This document shows, piece after piece, positions 1 through 4,782 of a stretch of 5,016 bases of DNA. The DNA is from DASZGI01 sp035938995 (GTDB taxonomy: Bacteria; Actinomycetota; Actinomycetes; Streptomycetales; Catenulisporaceae): contig NZ_DASZGI010000078.1 of assembly GCF_035938995.1 (NCBI RefSeq), forward strand, positions 1 to 5,016, given 5' to 3'. Positions within the stretch are counted from its first letter, which is position 1. Each line of letters starts with the position of its first letter. Position numbers and translations under genes: made by a program. The notes below the pieces were generated by a model. It ran no database searches and was not told the origin of the DNA. It saw only the letters and a list, made by a program, of their open reading frames with translations.

Positions 1-539
1 CCGAAAGCTGCCACCGCGATCAGGGCCAGGGCGTCCATCACGTGCTCGTCGACGAACGGGTTGGACGATCCGGTCGCGGTGCCGTCCGCGGCGTGCCGGG
101 CAGGCGGGTAGACCGCGAGCCACATCAGGGCCACCATCAGCGTGCCGGCGACCGCGGCGATCCGCAGCCCGACGCCCGTGACCAGCGCCAGACCGATGCC
201 CAGCAGTCCGAGCATGAACAGCCAGTCCGCCCAGCCCTGGCCGGCCCAGGCGTGGAAGGTGGACTGGAAGGGACCGGCCGAGACGCCGCCGAGGAAGCCC
301 TTGGTCGGGGAGCCGCCGTTGATCCAGGCGTGGGCCGAAGAGGTCGAGTAGCCGAGCCCGAAGGTCTTGTCCAGGAACGCCCAGAGAAACACGAACCCGG
401 TGCCGACCCGCAGCGCCGCGATGGCGCTCTCGCGCACGCCGACCGCGCTCGCCGTGGTCTCGGCGGCGGCGGAGGTCGCGGCCCGGGGCGTGGACCAGTG
501 GAACCTACCGCCGGTGTGCAATCCGTGCTGTGTTGCCAT
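1..539 (-). CDS. DoxX/DoxD-like integral membrane protein (3' end beyond window)
   Basis: The minus strand from ATG 539 is open to the window edge, giving 179 residues of a protein usually about 200 long, so only a short C-terminal piece is missing. An N-terminal tail of about 38 residues rich in Ala/Thr is followed by hydrophobic helices near residues 40-57, 105-122, 124-144 and 166-179+. Motifs I recognise from actinobacterial DoxX-family proteins are WAFLDKTFGLGY (53-64), the segment INGGSPTKGFLGG (73-85), WLFMLGLLGIGLAL (106-119) and SNPFVDEHVMDAL (159-171). The family is related to the DoxD subunit of thiosulfate:quinone oxidoreductase, but no enzymatic role is proven for these stress-cluster members. 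The start is supported by GGAAG (549-553), 9 nt upstream, and by an in-frame TGA at 591-593 that excludes longer versions. It follows the GNAT-synthetase gene on the same strand after a 210-bp gap, so it may be co-transcribed or have its own promoter. Confidence 0.88.
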   Translation of the reverse strand, partial: MATQHGLHTGGRFHWSTPRAATSAAAETTASAVGVRESAIAALRVGTGFVFLWAFLDKTFGLGYSTSSAHAWINGGSPTKGFLGGVSAGPFQSTFHAWAGQGWADWLFMLGLLGIGLALVTGVGLRIAAVAGTLMVALMWLAVYPPARHAADGTATGSSNPFVDEHVMDALALIAVAAF

Positions 540-658
540 GGGAACTCGCTTCCAATCCGTCTGCCTGTGTTCGCATATTGCGCTTCGCGCTCACCTTGAG
601 TCTGGTCGCCGACCAGCTCTCGCGGAGCCTGCCGAAGGTCCTGACCAGGCCGGTCCAT
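540..658 (-). other. Short reading frame behind a very strong orphan RBS; possible gene remnant
   Basis: An ATG at 658 is preceded by GGGGAGGTGA (661-670), an almost ideal Shine-Dalgarno with GGAGG 5 nt from the start. The frame reads MDRPGQDLRQAPRELVGDQ and then about 20 more polar residues, including ANTGRRIG. It then runs into the DoxX gene in another frame, where it becomes Pro/Arg-rich shadow sequence and stops at 137. Only about 40 codons can therefore be independent coding sequence. The pattern of a charged helix followed by a G-R/K-R-x-G turn faintly resembles the N-terminus of actinobacterial phage-holin-like membrane proteins, but the match is too short to name. It may be a decayed gene, a leader peptide coupled to DoxX, or chance. 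The spacer also holds a CTTCGAAG palindrome (708-715). I see no convincing terminator. Confidence 0.3.
598..619. repeat. Inverted repeat CTGGTC-N3-GACCAG with extended arms
   Basis: The perfect 6-bp arms at 602-607 and 611-616 are separated by 3 nt. They extend by three more pairs (GAG 598-600 with CTC 617-619) across a single unpaired T at 601. The centre is about 70 nt upstream of the DoxX start and about 30 nt upstream of an AT-containing stretch (CAATAT on the minus strand, 573-578) that could be a weak -10 element. It could be an operator for the DoxX promoter or an RNA hairpin in the intergenic transcript. It has no U-tract, so it is not a typical intrinsic terminator. Confidence 0.4.
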
Positions 659-749
659 GGTCACCTCCCCGCCACGCGATCTACAGCCGCCATCGAGCCA
701 CCGCGAACTTCGAAGAGCCCCCCATACGTCGAACGCATCGGATCGGGAT

Positions 750-3062
750 CTACTCGACCGGAGCTCGACGCAGGCGCCGCAGATAAGGGTCGGCACGTTC
801 TGTGGGGGCGACCGTCACGTCGCTCGGCTCGACGCTGAGAACGCCGTTGTCGTCGATCCGGATGGTGAGGCGCGCGAAGGCGACCTGTGGGCAGCTGTCG
901 ATGAGGGCTGCGACACGGGCGAGCAGGTCGACGAGTTGCTCAGAGCCCTGGATCGGGTCGCCGAGCGCCCGTACGGCCATATCCGTCAGGTCCCGCGCAC
1001 TGGCAGGAGCCAGCAACACGGCCGCAGGAGCCACATCGGAGCCAGTCACGCAGGTCAGCAGGGGACCGAAGACGAAATCCTGCCACGCGGTCGCGTTCAG
1101 GGTGTGCGCGGCGGTCGCAGGCGCGGGTGTCTCCGAGGAGCGGATTCCGAACGCTTCCAGTAGCGCCGCCCGCTCAGGCGGATCCAGGCCTCTGCCTCGC
1201 GGGGTATCGGCCAGACAGTCCTCGATAACGCCGGCGGCGGCGCGGCGGTCGATCCCGGCGGGTTCGTCCGGCGGCAGCTCGTCAGGGTCGGTGCGGCGCG
1301 CGGCCGCGGCCGCGCCCAGGGCCTGCGCGGCCACCTCGGCGTCGCCGTAGCTGGGAATACAGCACCCGGAGACATCGGCTCGCACCGCGACCGTCTCGGG
1401 CTGGTCGACGAGCACCACCAGCAGCGGCACGCTCTCGGGAATCACAGCACGGCTGAGCCCGTCGATCGGTGTATGCCTCGCGGTCGGGGCGAGCGCCGCC
1501 AGCACCGCGTCGCACGCGTCGCGCCCGGCGACCTGCGCCAAGGCCTGATGGATGTGTCGCAGGTCGGCGTCCGGTGCGATGTTCGCGGCCGTCACGATGT
1601 CGAGTCCTGCCCTGACGCACGCCGCCGAGGCGAGGCTCACCATTCCGTGAGTGTTGCCGAGCACTGCGACGCGTCGGCCGCGCGGGGCGGGCTGATGGGC
1701 GAGCAGGGCTGCGGCGGCCGTCAGCGCACCGAGCGAGGGCACGGTGGTGATTCCGGCCTGCGCGTACAGGGCGGTGCGCGCCTGGCTCGGCGACTGCTCC
1801 GGGTCCACGGCCAGCAGCGGGATGCGATGCGAGAGCCTGCGCGCGGTGCGCGCGAACTTGCGCGGGTTGCCGAAGGACTCCACGTGCAGCAGGCCGAGCC
1901 GGGTGTCGGGGTCCCGCTCCCAGTGCATGAGCAGGTCGTTGGCGCTCAGGTCGTACTTCTCGCCGACCCCGGCGAAGGACCTGACTCCGATGCCGAGGCG
2001 GGTCAGGTGGCTGAGCAGCGCGAGGCCGACGCCGCCGGACTGCACGGCTATCCCGGTGTGGCCCGGCGCTATCGGCCCGGCTGCCAGGGTCGCGTTCAGG
2101 TGCTTGTCGCCGCCCGGCTCGGCGAGCCCGAGGCTGCCCGGCCCGAGCAGGCGCATCCCGGCACTCCGGCACACGGCCAGCAGCGCCCGCCCGGTCGGCG
2201 GATCGAAGCCGGTCGCGGTCACGATCAGGGCGTGCGCCTTGTGCCGCTCGCAGGCGCGGGCCGCCTCAAGCGCGACGGCGGGCGGCGACGTGATCACGGC
2301 GAGGTCGATCTCCACGTCGGGCGGCAGGTCGCGGCCGTCCGGGCCGGCCGTCTCGACCCGGCCGGTGAAGACGCGCAGATTGTCGCGAACCGTCCGGGTG
2401 GCCGGATCGTCCGGGTCGCCGATGACCGCGACGCGGCTCGGTTGCAGAATCCGCCGCAGGCTGGCGTCGTCGGCGATCCGCTCACGGCGTGCCTCGACGT
2501 CCAGTAGTGCTTCGCGGCCGGCCGGTCCGGGCTCCAGGTCGATCGACAGCGAGCAGGTCCCCTCGTCCCAGACGCGCTCCACCGCGATCCCCAGCGACGC
2601 GAACACGTTCAGCATGGCGCGGTTGTCGGCCTGGGTGATCGCGACGAACCGGCGCAGCTCGACCCGGCGCGCGAGGTCGAGCAGGTGCTCGGCCAGCAAG
2701 GTGGCCACGCCGTGCCCGTGCAGGCCGTCCTCGACCGCGAAGGCGAGCTCCGCCTCGTCGGGGTGGTCGGCGCGGATCCATTCCGCAAGGCCGACGACCC
2801 GATCGCCGAGCAGGGCGAGCAGGGCGCCGCGCGCGGCAGGCACCTCGTCCGGCACGGGGGCGCACACCGCGCCGGCGACGCTCTTGCCCGGGTCGCGGGG
2901 GAAACCGAAGAACCTGCGGTAGACGCTCTCCCGCCGCAGGGCGGCGGCGAAGTCGTACACCGCCTGCCAATCCGTCGGACCGGCCGCGCGGATCTGGACG
3001 CAGGTCCCGTCGGTCAGGAGCGCGTAGGAAACGAGGTCCTCTCGCAGTACCGTCGCGCCCAT
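750..3062 (-). CDS. GNAT acetyltransferase fused to a degenerate NDP-forming acyl-CoA synthetase region
   Basis: This 770-residue protein has a GNAT domain at about 13-175, with E105 in AELAFAVED and an acetyl-CoA loop LHGHGVATLL (114-123). It is followed by a CoA-binding Rossmann-like domain (about 200-300, VAVIGDPDDP), succinyl-CoA-ligase-like domains (about 301-590, with VQSGGVGL at 340-347 and ESFGNPRKFA at 395-404) and a short ATP-grasp remnant (about 606-766). The layout is that of Pat-type protein lysine acetyltransferases and the actinobacterial GNAT/acetate-CoA ligase family, normally near 900 residues. The missing length falls in functional elements. The SHTGALAG-type phosphohistidine loop is absent between SQARTA and LYAQAG (about 426-436), and the ATP-binding half of ATP-grasp is absent near 646-660. 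The ligase is therefore probably dead and may act as a ligand sensor for the acyltransferase. The start at 3062 has AAAGGA (3070-3075) 7 nt upstream. The gene reads away from the CoA-transferase. Confidence 0.9.
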   Translation of the reverse strand: MGATVLREDLVSYALLTDGTCVQIRAAGPTDWQAVYDFAAALRRESVYRRFFGFPRDPGKSVAGAVCAPVPDEVPAARGALLALLGDRVVGLAEWIRADHPDEAELAFAVEDGLHGHGVATLLAEHLLDLARRVELRRFVAITQADNRAMLNVFASLGIAVERVWDEGTCSLSIDLEPGPAGREALLDVEARRERIADDASLRRILQPSRVAVIGDPDDPATRTVRDNLRVFTGRVETAGPDGRDLPPDVEIDLAVITSPPAVALEAARACERHKAHALIVTATGFDPPTGRALLAVCRSAGMRLLGPGSLGLAEPGGDKHLNATLAAGPIAPGHTGIAVQSGGVGLALLSHLTRLGIGVRSFAGVGEKYDLSANDLLMHWERDPDTRLGLLHVESFGNPRKFARTARRLSHRIPLLAVDPEQSPSQARTALYAQAGITTVPSLGALTAAAALLAHQPAPRGRRVAVLGNTHGMVSLASAACVRAGLDIVTAANIAPDADLRHIHQALAQVAGRDACDAVLAALAPTARHTPIDGLSRAVIPESVPLLVVLVDQPETVAVRADVSGCCIPSYGDAEVAAQALGAAAAARRTDPDELPPDEPAGIDRRAAAGVIEDCLADTPRGRGLDPPERAALLEAFGIRSSETPAPATAAHTLNATAWQDFVFGPLLTCVTGSDVAPAAVLLAPASARDLTDMAVRALGDPIQGSEQLVDLLARVAALIDSCPQVAFARLTIRIDDNGVLSVEPSDVTVAPTERADPYLRRLRRAPVE

Positions 3063-3130
3063 GACAGGTTCCTTTCACCTGGGGAGCGGTCCACGCCGAC
3101 GATCACGCGCGGTCCGGGCCGGGTGGCCAT
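3014..3130 (-). pseudogene. Universal stress protein N-terminal remnant (38 codons)
   Basis: The ATG at 3130 opens a 38-codon frame that reads VIVGVDRSPGER (9-20) and then WARRYCERT (24-32). This matches the start of USP domains: strand 1, the ATP-contacting Asp in GVD-x-S, then a helix with a W-A-x-x-Y pattern. A complete USP domain is about 140 residues; here the frame stops at TGA 3014-3016, inside the next gene. AAAGGA (3142-3147) lies 11 nt upstream, and an in-frame ATG at 3142 is a less likely start. The GNAT start at 3062 lies within this frame, and the GNAT ribosome binding site is formed by its codons. I read it as the 5' stub of a deleted USP gene. It may still be translated as a leader coupled to the GNAT gene. 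Confidence 0.65.
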
Positions 3131-3148
3131 GACGTTGATCATCCTTTC

Positions 3149-3172
3149 CGGCGGCCCGGCGGCCCGGCGGCT
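3149..3172. repeat. Three tandem 8-bp units (CGGCGGCC)
   Basis: CGGCGGCC at 3149-3156 and 3157-3164 is followed by CGGCGGCT at 3165-3172. The array lies in the divergent spacer, in the likely 5' leader of the minus-strand transcript, just upstream of the USP-remnant ribosome binding site. It could vary by slippage or form GC-rich leader structure. Short GC repeats like this are common in such genomes. Confidence 0.6.
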
Positions 3173-3181
3173 GCGCCGGGC

Positions 3182-3190
3182 ATCATTAGC
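3182..3190 (-). promoter_or_regulatory. Possible -10 region for the GNAT-synthetase transcript
   Basis: On the minus strand this reads GCTAATGAT, an AT-rich patch in very GC-rich surroundings. It sits 30-40 nt downstream of the centre of the box at 3217-3230, about where a -10 element would lie if that box overlapped the -35 region. It would give a start point near 3175 and a leader of about 45 nt to the USP-remnant ATG. The hexamer match is only moderate. Confidence 0.3.
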
Positions 3191-3216
3191 ATCCGCCGAC
3201 TCGTCGCAAAGCGTCA

Positions 3217-3230
3217 GGGCATTAGGTCCC
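3217..3230. promoter_or_regulatory. DosR/DevR-box-like operator A
   Basis: GGGCATTAGGTCCC is an imperfect inverted repeat (GGG...CCC ends, GGTCCC right half). It is close to the DosR/DevR core pattern GGGACT-WW-AGTCCC known from mycobacteria, and its right half plus the following G fits well. It shares 12 of 14 bases with a second copy at 3285-3298. It lies in the divergent spacer nearer the minus-strand gene, and its centre is about 48 nt upstream of the proposed minus-strand start near 3175. Assignment to a DosR-type response regulator is inference from motif and gene content. Confidence 0.5.
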
Positions 3231-3284
3231 GTGCTGACGCCGCGCACGGCGCGCTGTCGGTCGGGACGTTCAGGTGGCGCAAGC

Positions 3285-3298
3285 GGGCACTTGGTCCC
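3285..3298. promoter_or_regulatory. DosR/DevR-box-like operator B
   Basis: GGGCACTTGGTCCC is the second copy of the box, in the same orientation and 68 bp downstream of the first. Its centre (3291.5) lies about 43 nt upstream of the proposed leaderless start of the CoA-transferase at 3335. That is the position expected for an activator overlapping the -35 element, as mycobacterial DosR does. A further GGGAC half-site sits between the boxes at 3263-3267. No TTGAC-like -35 is visible, which fits activator dependence. Confidence 0.5.
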
Positions 3299-3322
3299 TA
3301 CGGCGCCATGTTGCGCTGCACA

Positions 3323-3334
3323 TACCGTCGGGGT
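3323..3334 (+). promoter_or_regulatory. Putative -10 (TACCGT) of a leaderless promoter
   Basis: TACCGT (3323-3328) fits the actinobacterial TAnnnT -10 pattern and is followed by 6 nt and then ATG at 3335. A -10 placed 6-7 nt before an ATG without a Shine-Dalgarno is the usual arrangement of leaderless transcripts, which are frequent in actinobacteria. The box at 3285-3298 has the right spacing to act on it. Confidence 0.45.
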
Positions 3335-4576
3335 ATGAGAACCGTCGACTCCACACGGCTGGCCCACGCCCTGGAAACCTTCAGCGGCCGGGAACCCCGG
3401 GTCGTGGTCTCCGGGAACTTCGCGACGCCCCGGCAGCTGCTGGAACTCGCGGACAAGGCGCTCCCGACGTATCGCCTCTTCCAACTCGGCGCGCAGACAG
3501 GCATCCCGGTGCGCAGCGGGGTGCGGCACGAAACCCCGTTCGTGGGGCCGGGCATGCGGGGGCTGACGACGCTCGACTACCTGCCCGCGCGTCTGTCCCT
3601 CGTTCCGCAGATCCTGGCCAGGACCCACCGGCCGGACATCGTGCTGCTGCACACCGCGCCGCCGCGCGACGGCAAGCTCTCCCTCGGCATCGAGGTCGAC
3701 ATCCTGCCGGCCGCGATAGAGCAGGCCCTGGCCCGCGGCGGACTGGTCGTCGCGCAGATCAACCGGAACATGCCGTACACCTTCGGCGACGCGCAGATTT
3801 CCCTGGACGCCGTCGACCTCGCGTTCGAACTGGACTGGCCACTGCCCTCACCTGCCCGGCGTTCCGATCCGGCCGCTCTGGCGACGGCAGCCGCGATCGG
3901 CGCGCACGTCGCCCCGATGATCGGCGACGGCGCGACGCTGCAGACCGGCATCGGCGCGGTTCCGGATGCGGTGCTCGCCGCGCTCACGCGGCGCGAAGGA
4001 CTGCGGATCTGGTCGGAGATGATCAGCGACGGGGTCGCCGACTTGGCCGCGCACTTCGCCTTAGACCAGGATGCGCCGATCACCGCGTCGTTCCTGTTCG
4101 GTTCCGAGGAGCTGTACGCCTGGGCGGACCGCAACCCGGCGCTGCGGATGCTGCGCACCGAGACCGTCAACGATCCGGCCCGCATCGCCGCGCAGCCCTC
4201 GATGACCTCGATCAACACCGCCTTGCAAGTCGACCTTTTCGCACAGGCCAACGCGTCCTATGCGCATGACCGGATCTACTCCGGCTTCGGTGGGCAGACC
4301 GACTTCGTCGTCGGCGCGCTGCACTCCGCCGACGGCCAGGCGATCATCGCGCTGCCCTCGTGGCACGCCAAGAGCGGCACCTCCACCATCGTGCCGCAGC
4401 TGACCACCCCGGTGACCTCGTTCCAGCACACCGCCGTCGTCACCGACCAGGGCCGCGCCGACCTCATGGGTTACGACCAGCGGACCCAGGCCGAGCACCT
4501 GATAGAGCGCACCGCCCACCCTGACGCCCGCGACCGCCTGCACGACGCGGCTGCCAGGCTGGGGCTCGCGGACTAA
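3335..4576 (+). CDS. Acetyl-CoA hydrolase/transferase family (CoA-transferase) protein
   Basis: This 413-residue protein of the AcetylCoA_hydro/4-hydroxybutyrate CoA-transferase family exchanges CoA between an acyl-CoA and a carboxylate in the cytosol, through a glutamyl-CoA thioester. Recognisable family segments are VVVSGNFATP (23-32), ETPFVGPGMRG (66-76), GIEVDILPAAIEQA (118-131), INRNMPYTFGDAQI (142-155), QTGIGAVPDAV (203-213), IWSEMISDG (225-233) and SGFGGQTDFVVGA (316-328). E228 in WSEM aligns with the catalytic Glu, where relatives usually have HSEM or HTEM. Length is normal for the family. I prefer ATG 3335 over ATG 3308: family similarity begins at MRTVDS, 3308 has no ribosome binding site, and a -10 plus operator box fit a leaderless start at 3335. 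Residue 243 is encoded by TTA (4061-4063). The substrate pair cannot be told from sequence; acetate, succinate or hydroxyacids are possible. Confidence 0.9.
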   Translation: MRTVDSTRLAHALETFSGREPRVVVSGNFATPRQLLELADKALPTYRLFQLGAQTGIPVRSGVRHETPFVGPGMRGLTTLDYLPARLSLVPQILARTHRPDIVLLHTAPPRDGKLSLGIEVDILPAAIEQALARGGLVVAQINRNMPYTFGDAQISLDAVDLAFELDWPLPSPARRSDPAALATAAAIGAHVAPMIGDGATLQTGIGAVPDAVLAALTRREGLRIWSEMISDGVADLAAHFALDQDAPITASFLFGSEELYAWADRNPALRMLRTETVNDPARIAAQPSMTSINTALQVDLFAQANASYAHDRIYSGFGGQTDFVVGALHSADGQAIIALPSWHAKSGTSTIVPQLTTPVTSFQHTAVVTDQGRADLMGYDQRTQAEHLIERTAHPDARDRLHDAAARLGLAD

Positions 4577-4782
4577 GCGCAGACCGGGCCGCTGTCATCC
4601 ACCCGCCAGTGCAGCCTGCCGACGACGTCGATGACCCCGGGTACTTCGCGCATCAGCCGGACCGCATACGCGGCCGTGGAGGCTTGGTCTACCGTCCTGG
4701 ACAGTGTGACGACCCCGCCGCCCACCGTCACCTCGATGATGTCGCGGTCGGCGTCGAGCGCCTCGAACGAGTCGGCCTTCAC
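4573..4782 (-). CDS. Small stand-alone BON-domain protein
   Basis: This 69-residue protein is essentially one BON domain: an acidic first helix (SFEALDADRDI), then IEVTVGGGVVTLSRTVD (16-32), a helix STAAYAVRLMREV (35-47), then PGVIDVVGRLHWRVDD (48-63). BON domains are alpha/beta modules linked to membrane or ligand binding, and in actinobacterial stress clusters they normally form the C-terminus of CBS-BON proteins. Here no CBS pair precedes it. The start is GTG 4782, with GGAAGG (4790-4795) 7 nt upstream. The GTG overlaps the stop of the upstream USP gene (GTGA), so translation is probably coupled. There is no signal peptide or membrane segment, so it is probably cytosolic. The usual Gly of the LSG turn is Arg here. 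Its TAG overlaps the TAA of the convergent CoA-transferase. Confidence 0.82.
   Translation of the reverse strand: MKADSFEALDADRDIIEVTVGGGVVTLSRTVDQASTAAYAVRLMREVPGVIDVVGRLHWRVDDSGPVCA

Noticed and set aside
137..540. Minus-strand reading frame overlapping the DoxX gene
   Set aside because: It becomes a low-complexity Pro/Arg/Ala run out of frame with recognisable DoxX motifs; only its first 40 or so codons (540-658) are considered.
1473..2922. Long plus-strand reading frames opposite the GNAT-synthetase gene
   Set aside because: They are antisense shadows with Arg/Ser/Pro-rich composition and no family motif; the minus strand shows clear GNAT and CoA-ligase segments.
3308..3334. ATG 3308 as the CoA-transferase start
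   Set aside because: It has no ribosome binding site, lies 9 nt after an operator-like box, spans the likely -10, and adds nine residues without family similarity.
3143..3652. Upstream extension of the frame containing the USP stub
   Set aside because: USP similarity begins only after the ATG at 3130/3142; the upstream part is antisense to the CoA-transferase and its promoter.
3274..4269. Second plus-strand frame inside the CoA-transferase gene
   Set aside because: It is an Arg/Ala/Gly-rich frame-shifted shadow; all family motifs lie in the other frame.
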